Of a stretch of DNA of 64,000 bases, positions 10,374 to 21,837 are shown in pieces. Position 1 is the stretch's first letter. Each line of letters starts with the position of its first letter. The position numbers and the translations under genes are program-made. This DNA is from Ariolimax columbianus (taxonomy: Eukaryota > Mollusca > Gastropoda > Stylommatophora > Arionidae). Location: the NCBI GenBank assembly GCA_036924085.1, contig JAVGWX010000019.1:17933131-17997130 (forward strand), in the 5' to 3' direction. Under the pieces are notes generated by a model, which was given only the letters and a program-made list of their open reading frames with translations, searched no databases and was not told the DNA's origin.

Positions 10374-11049
10374 TAATCTTCACCGTATGCTAATGTTTAT
10401 TCTCCTTTGTCGTCTATTCTAGACCCCCCACACACAGAAAGCAACAGAGACAGAGTGAGAGATACAGAAATCACCTGCACGAATTCAAGAACAACTGACT
10501 CTACCAGACCATTATAGGTAAGTTCATCTTTTTCTTTGTGATATTGGGGGGGGGTTGGCTAAGTGTCAACAGGCAAAATCCTGAAACCTGAAAACTCTAT
10601 ATCTGCACCTTCCTAAGGCTTTGTAAGCCGCAAGCAGAAAATCGTCGTACAACATTCCGTTCATACATTTACCTGGGCCTTAAAATTTGGAACACCAACA
10701 TAATAAATCTTGAGATTTCCCTCTGAGTTCAGCTTCATTATCATCAAACCCATTCTTTAACAAACGAGAAACGACGAGACAATAGCCATACATTCGATAG
10801 AAAAGTTAGTTCTGTAATAATATATGGCTTCGAGGTATGGACGTTACGAAACGTGAATGTAGGGAGGATTGAAGCTCTTTAAAGAGCAGTTGAGGGCGGA
10901 GCAAGGACAGTAAGGGGAGTGTGTGCTGTCTGGGAGCAACGAGTTCAATCTTGGTCTGCAATCCAAACTTACCGGGTTCGAATCACGCCGTGTTAAGTTT
11001 GACTAAATATATCGGGGTTTTTTCTATGATCGCTTAGCTTTACTGAATG
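10374..11049. other. No gene recognised; possible tRNA-like SINE trace
   Basis: Mostly unique-looking sequence. A B-box-like ccgggttcgaatcac lies at about 10974-10988, preceded by a weak A-box-like region, so a decayed tRNA-derived SINE head is possible. A short poly-G run lies at about 10547-10554. Nothing else is supported. Confidence 0.35.
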
Positions 11050-12425
11050 TTTTTATACTGGTTTAGAAGACTCTGCAGAGTCAGTATACAACAGTTTCGT
11101 TTACTTCCCTTGATTTAAAAATAACTGCACATCCAATCTATTATTGAATGCATTAATGACTTCACTATTTCCTGTGGCAATACATTCCAAGCATTCACCA
11201 CTCACAGGCTCACAAAATATTTCCTGGTAACTAATTTGGACCTTTCTTTAATTAATTTGTAACTGTTCCGTCTTGTTCTTGTAGTCGTGTGGATTTACCA
11301 AAATAAATTGATTTCTCCTTTCCCATGATTTTCTTATAACTATGTATTAAATCACCTCGAATTCAAAGAATTCTGGCAAAGATGTCGCCATAACTGGCTG
11401 CTAGTCAACATTTCTCTACTGTTTTGGATCATTATGGATGCCGCCAGACCACGGATTTGCCTGGAATTCACACTAGTCGACGACTTACACTTGTGTTCAC
11501 GGAAACGTGGAGTTATTTTCCGTCTGGACTTGTTATTTCGTTCTTTTTTTGTGATTTCTTCCATCCGTTTATCCTGGTCTGGACGCCGCCTGAATGGCGC
11601 TTCGCTTATACCTGTGTCGTATTTCACGGGTTAGTTCTGCCGGTTCACCTTCATGAATATGGCGTGTGGGAATTTTAGATGCTACTATGATGAGCTGAAT
11701 ACAGCTGGGGAGAGATGCCAGACTCACTCACACGCTGAGTGTTGTCCATACGACCTCTTGTGGTTATCGAAAAGGCACGACAAACTGCGTTAGATGCCTT
11801 CCCACCTTTCTACCCTGCGGGTTACATGTTTACGGACATGCTTCGGTGGTAACCCTGAGGCAAAATCTGCATCCTATGCTATCTCCAGTCGTCTCGATGA
11901 ATGTCTTGCCACTGGCAAATGGTAGCTTAGGCTCTGTGAGTGAGGTTGACAAAAGGCGCAGTTTCTTACTCACTTTAATCCAAATCACCGCGCAAGTCAC
12001 CCATTTCAGCGGACACAGCAAGAGAAACGACTGTCCACACGGCTGAACAAAGAGAGTGGTCTTTATCACTTGTGATGGACAACTATTAATTAATTCTTCT
12101 ATTTTCTAGACACTAAAGGTCGCTTTTTCTGAGTCTTTCCTCTTAACCGTAGTTCTGGAATCCCACTATCAGTTTAGTCGCTCTTCTTTGTATCTACTCC
12201 AGCATATTTATATCTCCTCTCTGATAAGGACTTGTACAGAGTACGCCAATCTAGGTCTAACTAATGTTTTATACAGTTTGAGTTTCACTTCCTTACTCCT
12301 ATGTTTAATTTTTCTTGTTATCCCACCCACCATTGCAAGATCTATTATAACCCCTAGGTCCTTTTCCTTTTCTATCTTTCTAATTTTGTTCTCTCCCATT
12401 CTGTAATTATGTTCCACGAACAGAA
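11050..12425 (-). mobile_element. CR1-like LINE 3' half, interrupted by about 725 bp
   Basis: Minus-strand matches to the 34516-35292 copy lie at 12085-12425 (ENKIRKIEKEKDLGVIID, then KHRSKEVKLKLYKTLVRPRL) and 11050-11360 (the segment after the RT plus the ataaaaacattc-side 3' end). The two halves are contiguous in the intact copy, where the agaagaattcgtggtgactt stretch spans the break. Sequence between about 11366 and 12090 is therefore an insertion. Frameshifts and a deletion near 12325 show it is dead. Confidence 0.82.
11366..12090. mobile_element. Unclassified insertion inside the CR1-like LINE, with a SINE family 3-like part
   Basis: The segment splits the LINE at gaattc. Its right part (about 11820-12010) contains ggtaaccctgaggcaaaatc and tctccagtcgtctcgatgaa, similar to the body of SINE family 3 (13512-13853). 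The left part has no recognised similarity. It may be one composite element or two successive insertions. No transposase or terminal inverted repeat is visible. Confidence 0.55.
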
Positions 12426-12430
12426 ATGAT

Positions 12431-13213
12431 TTGCAACACTATTGTACTTATCGCTTACTTATCAAAATTACTTATCACTTACTTATCACTTACTTATCAA
12501 CAATTACGTATCAATTACTTATAACTTGCTTATCAATTACTTATCTATTGCTTATCAATTGCTTATCAATTACTTATCAAAATTACTTATCAGTTACTTA
12601 TCACTTACTTATCAATAATTACGTATCAATTACTTATCACTTACTTATCAATTACTTATCTATTGCTTATCGATTGCTTATCCATTACTTATCAAAATTA
12701 CTTATCAGTTACTTATCACTTACATATCAACAATTACGTATCAATCACTTATCACTTACTTATCAATTACTTATCTATTGCTTATCAATTACTTATCAAT
12801 TTCCTATCAATTTCCTATCACTTACTTATCAATTATTTATCACTTACTTATCACTAGTGGAGCCGCGTAGCGCAGTGGTTAGCTTACTTATCAACAATTA
12901 CGTATCAATTACTTATCACTTGCTTATCAATTACTTATCTATTGCTTATCAATTGCTTATCAATTACTTATCAAAATTACTTATCAGTTACTTATCACTT
13001 ACTTATCAATAATTACGTATCAATTACTTATCACTTGCTTATCAATTACTTATCTATTGCTTATCAATTGCTTATCCATTACTTTTCAAAATTACTTATC
13101 ACTTACATATCAACAATTACGTATCAATCACTTATCACTTGCTTATCAATTACTTATCAATTTCCTATCAATTTCCTATCACTTACTTATCAATTATTTA
13201 TCACTTACTTATC
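12431..13213. repeat. 11-bp minisatellite (acttatcaatt)
   Basis: The basic unit is 11 bp, varying between ttatcaatt, ttatcactt and ttatctatt, with interspersed caattacgtatcaa modules. Longer blocks recur about 360-395 bp apart (for example the aataattacg block near 12614 and 13008), giving a higher-order structure. A 31-bp slice of SINE head is embedded at 12853-12883. Long frames here are composition artefacts. Confidence 0.93.
12853..12883 (+). mobile_element. 31-bp slice of SINE family 2 head carried in the array
   Basis: ctagtggagccgcgtagcgc followed by agtggttagc is identical to the first 31 bp at 13214-13244, including the array sequence to its left, and then returns abruptly to array sequence. 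This is a by-product of array expansion after SINE insertion, not an independent insertion. Confidence 0.85.
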
Positions 13214-13215
13214 AC

Positions 13216-13482
13216 TAGTGGAGCCGCGTAGCGCAGTGGTTAGCGCGCTGGCTTCGCATCTGAGTGGTCCTGGGTTCATTCCCCAGTTGAGGCGGTAATG
13301 TTTTTTTTCAGACCGCAATGGCTCCGGGGTCGACCCAGCCTTAAATGGGTACTGGTTCAGTCCGGGAAGTAAAAGCGGCGAGGGAGAGGAGATGGTTACC
13401 GCCCTCATATAGCCGAGCCTTTGAAATGTGAGATCGCTTACTCCTCACGCCTCTACGGCAGTAATGCTATAGGATACTTTAC
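13216..13482 (+). mobile_element. tRNA-derived SINE, family 2
   Basis: The head carries an A box (tagcgcagtggtt) and a B box (gggttcattcccc) at tRNA-like spacing, then a roughly 180-bp body ending in a tactttactttacttatc-like transition into the array. Array sequence cttatcac flanks both sides, so the target was the minisatellite. No acceptor pairing is visible, so it is not a functional tRNA. Confidence 0.85.
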
Positions 13483-13511
13483 TTTACTTATCACTTACTT
13501 ATCGATTACGA

Positions 13512-13853
13512 TTACGAATTAATTACTTGAGGAGTCGCTTTAGTCAAGAGGTTAAGGCACTTACCTCTCACAGTGATGAACGGAAACGGTGAGCGATCGA
13601 ATCCCGCAAATTTCAAGCGAACCCTGGTCTCACGAGAGGTAAGACCAAAGAGCCTGCATCCCGAGTTATCTCCAGTCGTCTCGACCAATAGTCTTGCCAC
13701 TGATCCAAGGTAACTCGGGATAAGAGTGAGATTGATGACCAGCGCATTAACTCCCTCACTATAACCCACATACAGGGCACATCACATTATTAAAACTAAA
13801 GCCGTCTGATGTTGCGGACATCATCGCTTCGTTGTGGGCAATAACTTGGCACA
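13512..13853 (+). mobile_element. tRNA-derived SINE, family 3 (about 340 bp), near full length
   Basis: The head has a tagtcaagaggttaagg A-box region and a gcgatcgaatcccgc B-box region. The body includes ctccagtcgtctcgaccaat, and the 3' end reads tctgatgttgcgg...gcaataactt. The copy at 44703-45019 (minus) matches from head to the same aataactt end, which defines the length. Partial copies lie at 19266-19412 with 20085-20235, and within 11820-12010. aattactt motifs flank the copy on both sides within array sequence. Confidence 0.85.
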
Positions 13854-13990
13854 TATTTTGACAATTACTTATCACATACTAGAAACGTACTTGTCACATA
13901 CATGAAACTTACTTGTCACATACTTGAAACTTACTTCTCACAAACTTGAAACTTACTTGTCACATACTTGTCACTTACTTGTCCCTTATG
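13854..13990. repeat. Continuation of cttatcac/cttgtcacatact minisatellite
   Basis: Beyond the SINE the tandem pattern resumes as tacttgtcacatacttgaaa units of about 20 bp, a diverged relative of the 12.4-13.2 kb array. It fades at about 13990. Confidence 0.8.
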
Positions 13991-14493
13991 TAGATGACAA
14001 TTGCTTCTTCTCGGAGCTACCCGTACTGTGTCCCCCTACTCATGAAGTATGCTCTCTGTTACGAGGTTACAGTGGCTCTTTCTTCGGCCTAGAACTTACT
14101 GATAAAAATGGTGTCCTCCAGGCTGTGACGTAATATAAGACTTCTCAATATGCTCACCACTACAGCGTTCAGTATTAATCCCTACCTCGTTGGTCAGGCT
14201 GCTGTAACACAGCAAGTTTCTAGGTACTTAACGTGAGAGACTATGTGATTCCTGACCCATATCATCCAATGTAAGTCACCGTAGCTGGGGGTAACCAGTT
14301 CTCTGCCTCACTTCTTTTCCGTCCTTGACAGTAACTCGGGTACCCATTTACAGTTGAGTCAACAGAGTCGTGCTGATAGAAGAATCAGAAACTGGTCCAA
14401 AATTTAGACCTAGTATAATCAAGTTACTAACACTTCATCCCCGACAGCAGTAGATGCTATATAACTACATGTGTCTTCCCGTATCTGCCGTCG
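13991..14493. other. No gene; dispersed-repeat fragments
   Basis: Around 14185-14215 ctacctcgttggtcaggctg matches the P repeat (compare 30911-30945), and at 14430-14455 cttcatccccgacagcagta recurs at about 52045-52065 and in altered form near 37190. These are fragments of old dispersed repeats. No domain-bearing frame is present. Confidence 0.5.
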
Positions 14494-14551
14494 GTGTTGT
14501 TGTTGTTGTTTATGATGCTGCTGTTGTTGTTGTTGATGTTGTTGATGTTGC

Positions 14552-14583
<32 letters not shown>

Positions 14584-14584
14584 C

Positions 14585-14618
<34 letters not shown>

Positions 14619-14626
14619 GATGTTGC

Positions 14627-14658
<32 letters not shown>

Positions 14659-14665
14659 CTGTTGT

Positions 14666-14697
<32 letters not shown>

Positions 14698-14737
14698 ATG
14701 TTGCTGTTGTTGTTGTTGTTGATGTTGTTGATGTTGC

Positions 14738-14769
<32 letters not shown>

Positions 14770-14806
14770 CTGTTGTTGTTGTTGTTGTTGTTGTTGATGT
14801 TGCTGT

Positions 14807-14838
<32 letters not shown>

Positions 14839-14881
14839 ATGTTGTTGATGTTGCTGTTGTTGTTGTTGTTGATGTTGTTGA

Positions 14882-14924
<43 letters not shown>

Positions 14925-14999
14925 GATGTTGCTGTTGTTGTTGTTGTTGTTGTTGTTGTTGATGTTGCTGCTGTTGTTGTTGTTGTTGTTGATATTGTT
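14494..14999. repeat. (GTT)n trinucleotide repeat with GAT and GCT interruptions
   Basis: About 168 triplets, mainly gtt, with regularly spaced gat and gct variants forming larger repeated blocks such as gatgttgctgttgttgatg. Frames are open in several phases (polyglutamine/histidine, polyasparagine, polyvaline or polyleucine). There is no adjacent coding exon or splice signal I can support, so I call it a microsatellite. Confidence 0.95.
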
Positions 15000-15084
15000 T
15001 AATACCCACAATGAGTAAGTTCGCTCGTTTTTCCGCTCTGCAAAGAACCATAGCAGCGGGTTGAAGTAACTTTCTTGACCTCAC

Positions 15085-15145
15085 GAGTGTGCTGATGAAG
15101 GTGGACTGGGGTCGTCCATGCTGTTGTGCTATGCTTGGCTTATTG
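15085..15145 (+). repeat. Dispersed repeat P fragment
   Basis: gctgatgaaggtggactggg through gtgctatgcttggctta matches 30836-30890 and, inverted, 32000-32045. It directly precedes the TG microsatellite. Only about 60 bp is retained. Confidence 0.65.
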
Positions 15146-15170
15146 GAGTAGCCGAACAGACCGACAGTTG

Positions 15171-15430
15171 TCTGTCTGTGTGCGTGTGTGTGTGTGTGTG
15201 CGTGTGTGTGTGTGTGTGTACGCGTGTGTGTGTGTGTGCGTGTGTGTGTGTGCGTGTGTGTGTGTGTGCGTGGGTGTGTGTGTACGCGTGTGTGTGTGTG
15301 TGCGTGTGTGTGTGTGCGTGTGTCTGTGTGTGTGTGTGTGTGTGCGTGCGTGCGTGCGCGTGTGTATGTGTGCGTGTGTGTGTGTGCGTGTGTGTGTGTG
15401 TGTGTGTGTGCGTGCGTGCGTGTGTGTGTT
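15171..15430. repeat. Compound (TG)n/(CGTG)n microsatellite
   Basis: About 260 bp of TG dinucleotides with periodic CG substitutions and a local run of cgtgcgtgcg. Alternating purine-pyrimidine sequence of this kind can adopt Z-DNA. No gene. Confidence 0.95.
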
Positions 15431-16110
15431 CGTTCGAGTGCGTGGCGCGCGTGCTAGTTGACGTTTCTTTTATAGTTTCGCCTGAACTTCTTCGATGTCT
15501 TCTACCAGGTGACAAATACTGTCAAATACCGCTCACGCATTTGCAGAGGCGTCATTGCATTTCCGGATCCGACAAAATCTGCTACCTGTTTGTTAACAGA
15601 TCCGGTCGACAGAGTTTTATCTAGATCAAGCACATGGACTCCATGTGCACAAAGTTGAGCAACATTGATTGCAATCTAGATAAGCAGGAAGCATTATCAA
15701 CTCAGGGGTTACCATTCCCAGGACAAAACTCGTAAAACTAGCGCTAAAACCCTTGGAACCGGTTGGGATTATGGGCGTCTGATAACGGGATACAAAGAAC
15801 AGTTCCTTTGTGGCTTTCTGCCGAGTATGTCGTAAAAAGCCACTAAGCTGCATTGTGTTTGTGGCAAGTTGTGCTACAGTTACATTTGCACTCTTGTAGC
15901 CTCTGATCTTGTGTTTTACAATATTAGCTCAACCAACTAAATGTCCCTACAGCTTTCATCGCAGCTTTCATCGCAGCTTTCATCGCAGTTTTCATCCCCT
16001 TAGATATTGTTTGTTTCTTATTTATGTCTTTTTCTTCATTTGCATCTTTTTTTCTTTTATCTACCATATTATCATTCTGGCTTGATTTTACTCTTTGGGG
16101 CTTTTTCTTC
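15431..16110. other. No gene recognised; short 12-bp tandem at 15951-15999
   Basis: Apart from four tandem copies of agctttcatcgc at about 15951-15999, the stretch shows no repeat family I can name and no motif-bearing frame. Confidence 0.45.
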
Positions 16111-16290
16111 GTTTGTCATTTTTCACCTTTCTTATTCCACATTTGTCATTTTTCACCTTTCTTCTTCTCCTTTTGTCATTTTTCACCTTTCTTCGTCTCC
16201 ATTTGTCATTTTTCACAATTCTGTTTCTACTTTTTGTCATTTTTCACCTTTCTTCATCTGCTTTTGTCATTTTTCACCTTTTTTTCTCTA
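16111..16290. repeat. 30-31-bp pyrimidine-rich minisatellite
   Basis: Six units with the core tttgtcatttttcacctttc, one damaged, in a strongly T/C-biased stretch that continues to about 16375. The open frames here are phenylalanine/serine-rich artefacts of composition. Confidence 0.85.
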
Positions 16291-18245
16291 TGTGTTTCTT
16301 CGTCTCCTTTTCTCGCGTCTTCTCATTTTGTTTCCTCTTCTTCATCATCTTATTCTTTTTCTTCCACTTGTTTGTTGTATTATTATTATTAAAAATAGTA
16401 TTACTATTATGTCTTCTTTCTGCATGCATATTCTTTTTCTATCCAGAGTGGTCCGCCGGGGCCTATGTGTATGACAAGGATGCATCCAGGGCCCACGAAA
16501 AGCATGTCGTAAGAGGCGACTGTGTGATTTGGCACAACACCGGCCATGGTTAGGTGACCTGTTAAGAGCAGCTGGAGATGACGCCTAACGGGTCTACTTT
16601 GCCCTAGTATTCGAGTCTATTAAGATCGACTCACACATCAGTTAACCACCCTACGCAGTGGAGTAATAAGCTGCTCGAGCCTAGCCCGCTACGCAGGAAA
16701 TCCTCCTCCTGGATAAAGCAGTCCACATCAGAGATGGGATCTGCACAGGGGCGTATCCACCACCTATAGAACTACAGACTAAGACTAAGACTATTCTTCT
16801 CATTCTTCATCTTTTCCCTTTGTTATACTTACAGTTAAGACCAACGAAATACAACTCTTCTCCAAACTGGACTTGGGAATCGTGAAAAGGTTAGATTATA
16901 AAGCACAGCACTCGATAATGTAAGAGAAATAGCCCAGACAGGAAGGCCAATTAATTAACAACTGCTGTGAATTAACAAGGATATAAAAAACATTTATCGG
17001 TAACCCACCTGGATCCCAGTAGCGACACCAAATTCTCGCCCTATTTTTACAAGCGTATTAGGTTGCCGACAGGTGTCGCGGTGTACCCGTCGCTCACCTG
17101 ACTTTTATGGTTGGTCTCATTAGACACTAAAGCACTTAGGTAACAGTTAAGCTTTTTCATGTCCAGAAGGACATCCTGGATTTATGACATCAGCTCAGCG
17201 TATCTGACGACTCGTGGAAAGGTGGCGGAGGAAGCAGCGAGAGGAGATCACGTGTTAAATTCTCTCCGGCGCACTGAATTCTAAATTCCCATGCACTTAC
17301 GCTTTGTTTTTCTTCCGTATTCGAATTTATCCTTCTTTTGACAGGTGTACGCCTATCTTAACCTCAGTATTTGGTTTATAACAGAGTGCACGGGTTATCA
17401 AAATGACGACAACAGCCAAATGTAAACTCTTGCGCAACGCTTAGAAAACAATAAGCCTTGAAAATGGCTGCGGTTCAAGATAGCCAATGAACTGTCGAAA
17501 CTCTTGCATGTATCATCTACCATTTTCACCAGTACCTTGTAACTTCATCAGGACCATTGTTGTAAATAAAAACACGTGCCAAGTCCTCCGACTAGTAGTT
17601 TACCTGTTTGTACTTGCAAATTTATACTGAATCTTTTCCGCTCAACAATGACTGGCCAAACTACGATATTTTAGGCCATAGCATGTGGAGATAATTTCAT
17701 TAAAACATAATACAATCTGAGGACGTCGTTGAAGCTATTAATAACTTAATAAATGAATAGAATACAGCAGATGAGAATACTCTTGGTGATTAATATCCGT
17801 GAATGGTGGCTAGTACCCAATTTACTGCATGGTGAACGTCGGAGGCAAATGGTGGGGTATCACTTGCTTCTCTTGGTAAGCGTTCTGGTCTCGATCCATG
17901 TAATCGATGCACCTTGTTTCACTCAGCTGTAAATGGGTACCTCGCTTACTTTTATGCAAAGATGGACGAGAAGGCAGCCCAGATGGGAACTGGTCACCCA
18001 ACACCGTTAAAAACCTGAGGCCTACTAGCAGAACCGCAACACCTGACAGCAGTATCTGTTTTGAGAGACTACCTTTATCGTTACATCCCGTGTGATGTAA
18101 ACATCTGTTTTCGAAGAACTACTCGCAGACAGTCATGCTCCCCTAACTGTTTTTATACGAAGTCAATAAAAAAAAAAAATGATTTTTTTTGTTAATGAGA
18201 TACCATTTATTCATTAAGTTTACATTGTTCTTTATTTCTCAATAA
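16291..18245. other. No gene recognised; a few dispersed-repeat fragments
   Basis: About 16440-16790 looks like an old dispersed repeat (ccctacgcagtgg, with a related ccgctacgcagtggg near 25405). At about 17920-18060 ctcagctgtaaatgggtacc and cacctgacagcagtatctg resemble the fragment at 51890-52080. A short poly-A/poly-T patch lies at 18168-18190. No coding frame with a domain is present. Confidence 0.4.
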
Positions 18246-18249
18246 AATG

Positions 18250-18660
18250 TCCACCAACATTGATACGCTTAACCCATCTCTTTATAAGTGCAATCACAGG
18301 TGGCCATTCGCTTCATTTTGTTTTCACCAGTCAGTTGTCTGGTTACCCACCGGGAGGAGACTTTCCGAAAATTAAATTGATCATGCATTATGATGTAGGC
18401 TAAAACACGTGAACACCCTATTCTATTTCCTTCATGGTCTATTGTTACTCGTCTGTCAGCTCGAATCATTTCCCCCACAAGACGTGCACCTGCTTCTGTT
18501 GCAATATGAACAGGACGACCAGGCCGAGCCTCATCAGCAATTATTCAGTATTCTTAAGAAAATGTATCTGTCGCGTTATATACAACTTCACTCGACAAAC
18601 AATTCTCACTGTGAGCAGGAAGCATTTCCTTATGAATCTCCTTTGTAGAATGTACACTCT
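18250..18660 (-). pseudogene. Mariner-type transposase, N-terminal helix-turn-helix remnant
   Basis: Minus-strand reading: IADEARPGRP, then GEMIRADRRVT, then IIMHDQFNFRKVSSRWVTRQL and a short basic tail. This order matches the N-terminal region of mariner/SETMAR-like transposases: first HTH, GRP linker, second HTH and WVPR-type motif. Upstream codons (KEIHKEMLPAHSE) are broken by stops and frameshifts. The DDE/D catalytic domain is absent. No terminal inverted repeat is identifiable. Confidence 0.78.
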
Positions 18661-19265
18661 TTCCACACACAAAAACCGCACAACAACACGCACTTATTTT
18701 TTTATTGTACATTCTGTGAGCACGGACGCCATTTTGTATCTGAGCTGTGCTTACGCATGCTGCTACCCGCAGTAATCACAAATGCTGCTGCCTCATAATG
18801 ATACTTTTATAAACTACCAACTACATTTCTCAGCTATCCCTTATTAGTTTGTGACCTACTTACTGACTTACCGTCGTAAATGTATTGGCAAGTGGTCATT
18901 TTACCTAGCTCGGAGCACCATCAGAACGTCTCAAGTCGGACGGGTCTGATGATCTGGCCCTACCTGTATGATACAGATATTGCCAGATCAATTCGCGTCT
19001 AGACGACAATGAATCTGCGTGTGGCAAATGCAAAACCGTCCATTTTTCAAACATCAATTACAACAACAGCTTAAAGTGTGATGTGAAACCCAAACCAGTA
19101 ATACATGCATAATTGAAAGCAGTAAAGATAAATTAGCTTAAGACCAGCAGACATGTCTCCAGGTCTTCCCCTATCAGCTCGTCCCTATATTTTCAACCAG
19201 AAGCGTATATTGTGCGCTGTTTACTTCTTTTTCTTATCTTAATTTTATTATAATGTTTCCTAGTC
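18661..19265. other. No gene recognised
   Basis: AT-rich stretch without tandem structure, recognisable domain or match to the dispersed families described here. Confidence 0.4.
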
Positions 19266-20235
19266 TGAGTTGCACATAGCAAGCTATGATGGCGACACTA
19301 TCAGACGGTTTTATCTTGATGATTTACTTGTATTTAATTTTGATTACAGTCAGGAGCAACTGCTCTGGTCATCAACTTCACTCTCTGGTCCCGAGCTACC
19401 TTGGGTCAGTAATACTAATAATGTTGGATTAGGCGTCAAACGCCTGTTGCTACGATCGACCACTACCATGTCCAACTCCTGAGAATTGTTCGTGCGTAGT
19501 GTGTTGACTAAAATCTCTACATACTCCCCGTGTGGAGCCCGGTACCTCGCAGCCTTGGGATGAGGGCCGCGAGGAGTGTGTTTTGTACCAATGTTTGTGT
19601 CGGCTTTCCTAGTTTGTTCAAGTCTGACTCCGCATTTCTTCGCGTTCCGCTACCGTGGGCTCTGGATTGTTTCCATCCTTGGGTCAGCGTGACACTTGCT
19701 GTGCTAAGAATACGAGGTTGTCAGAGGTATGGTGTAACTTCTGGCGGAAGGTGGCAGAAGGTAGGCGGCTTCAGTTCGAGGTGGAAGGCCCTTGAGTAGT
19801 TATAACCTGGGCTGAATTATGTGGTGCAGTCTAGGAGAACGTTCAACGCCATTTGGACTGTTTTCCAGACACAGCCGCAGCAAGATGCAGCATAACAACA
19901 GGATAACCGAACGAAATCACATGCATCCTACAGAATAAAGTCCTTCATATAACCTGGTGAAGAAGTTATGAATAATAATTCGAACAGGAACTAGCAAACA
20001 TCGGAAAACGACACAAACATCGGACGAGTCGAAAGCGCAGCGAGTTAGGCGTGGCCATCTTACTGTTTCTCACTTAGGTCAGTGGCCAGACATAAATCAA
20101 GACGACTGGAGGTAATTAAGGATGCAGGTATTCCTGGTCCCACTTCCTTTAAGAACAGGGGTCGCTGGAAACCCACACCGTTTCCGTTCATAGCTTTGAG
20201 AGGCAAGTGCATTACCCCTTGGTCACGGCTACCTT
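19266..20235 (-). mobile_element. SINE family 3, split by about 670 bp
   Basis: 19266-19412 matches the 3' part of the minus-strand copy at 44703-45019 up to cttgggtcagt; 20085-20235 resumes at aggtcagtggccagac and runs to the tRNA-like head (ttgagaggcaagtgcattac). The intact copy has accttggatcagtggcagga across this point. The intervening sequence is an insertion flanked by ggtcagt on both sides. It has no recognised coding content. Confidence 0.65.
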
Positions 20236-20324
20236 AGTTTCCAAGTGAGGTTAACCTAAAATGTCGACATTATAAAACTTATAAAATATATTGATTACAG
20301 TTCAAATCAGGTTTTAAACTCCTT

Positions 20325-20680
20325 TTTCCTTCTTCTTTGTTCGCTCTCAAACTCCCGCTATCAAGCCATGAAAAAGGCTTTACAAGTAACATGATGTTGT
20401 CCAGAGAATGGGGTGTGTTGTGTCGTAGTTTACAGTTTGACTGTGATATTGATACCTTTCAAGTCCAACACATCCGGGGTCAGCATTGTAACTTTGGATT
20501 CAGGTTAGCCTTCTTTCTTCGATCACTTCTCCTTAACCATTCTGCCCTGCTGCAGCCTGTTATCCAGGATCACCGTGGGGAGGTGTAGAATGGTCTTGGC
20601 AGCTCTGGCTTACAAGCCCTGACCCTACCATTGGGTTGCTGATCTCTGTGGCTAACGCGCTGCTCAACATCTTGGTCACA
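20325..20680 (-). mobile_element. Family G SINE-like element, diverged
   Basis: The plus strand starts ttccttcttctttgttcgctc (tail complement), continues via gttgtccagagaatggggtg and ttatccaggatcaccgtggg, and ends gctgctcaacatcttggtc. The order matches 9006-9367 inverted. I see no convincing TSD. Confidence 0.8.
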
Positions 20681-21647
20681 AAATAAAATATGAGAAGACA
20701 CAATAATATTAAGGCAGGATTATAGCTACTCACCTCTCGCACTCCAGGCGCGGATCACACTCCTTGACCACCGAATTGATTTACAATTTAGTCTCACAAA
20801 GAAAAGTATCAAGTGTTGGTTTGCTTTGACTACGCACGCAGACAAAAACATGTTTCGTATCTTACAACAATGATCTCGTTCTACTTATTGCAAAAAGTTG
20901 GCTAAACTTGATGTTGTCGTTGACCATGTAAATTCACTGACTCTTGCAACCGGAAAATAAACAGTCAACCGTTTCCTGGTCGCAACTTTTTTTTTTCTTG
21001 AATTGTTAGCTGAAAATGTTGACACAATGTAATGTATTGATCAGATTGTTTTAACAAGGAAGAATAAAATATCAAGGTTCATCCTGAATTTTGATCCTGA
21101 CCTCAGACTTCTCGCACCTTAACAGAGAACCATTCACAGGTAGCGGAATTCGATCAGCCAATCAAATCACCCCAGCAAACGAAATACAGATGGACAATTG
21201 AGAATTAATTAGACAGAAACAGATTGCTCAATGGAGCACACAATCATGAAACAGTAGCATCAAGGGGCGACAAGCTCACAAACTTCCAAGAACTTAACAA
21301 TAAGTGCCAGATTAAGGATGAGTTAAAGATACATGATAGGGACAGATAACTTTAACATACGCTGGTAGATGTTCCACATAACGAATGTAGTGACTACACT
21401 ACAATTCAACACTTACTAATAGCATGCCGCAGACACTAACGACAATGAATAATACGAAGCATCTGTCATGGAGAAATGTGAAAATAAATATTAGAACTGC
21501 TAGGAGTGTTTAAATCAAACCGGGTCTTTTTGTTCTAGTTCTACCTGAACTGGTTACAGCGTACTGGAATTACTATCATTAATTAGGGACACTTGTGTCC
21601 TATTTCTGCTAGTTGGCCTAATTGCCATTAGCTAGTCAAGTGACAGA
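20681..21647. other. No gene recognised
   Basis: Unique-looking AT-rich DNA, with one T run at about 20988-20997. No array, no element end and no motif-bearing frame. Confidence 0.4.
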
Positions 21648-21825
21648 TAAATGCAAATGGTAGAAAACATTGTTAGTGCTTGCATGGAACGGCGTGTTGT
21701 GATGAAGTTTCTTGTGAGAAAAGGCGTTAAACATCCGGAAATTTACAAAAGACTGCAATCCCAATATGGTGATGAAACACTCAGCCCTCGGTTCTTGCTT
21801 CAATCTAAGTCCTCTCATAGAAATC
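21648..21825 (+). pseudogene. Mariner/SETMAR-like transposase N-terminus, truncated into a minisatellite
   Basis: The plus-strand frame from the methionine at 21651 reads ENIVSACMERRVVMKFL then GVKHPEIYKRLQSQYGDETLS. This corresponds to the first helix-turn-helix of mariner-type transposases (an ERRAVI-like start and a YGDxxxS motif). The frame continues without a stop into the proline/leucine/serine repeats encoded by the following array, giving a 251-codon frame. The rest of the transposase is missing. Confidence 0.78.
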
Positions 21826-21837
21826 ATCGATCCTTGA

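Noticed and set aside
14419..15084. Polyglutamine protein (221 codons)
   Set aside because: The glutamine tract is the complement of a (GTT)n repeat, with asparagine and other frames also open. The short flanking residues have no recognisable domain.
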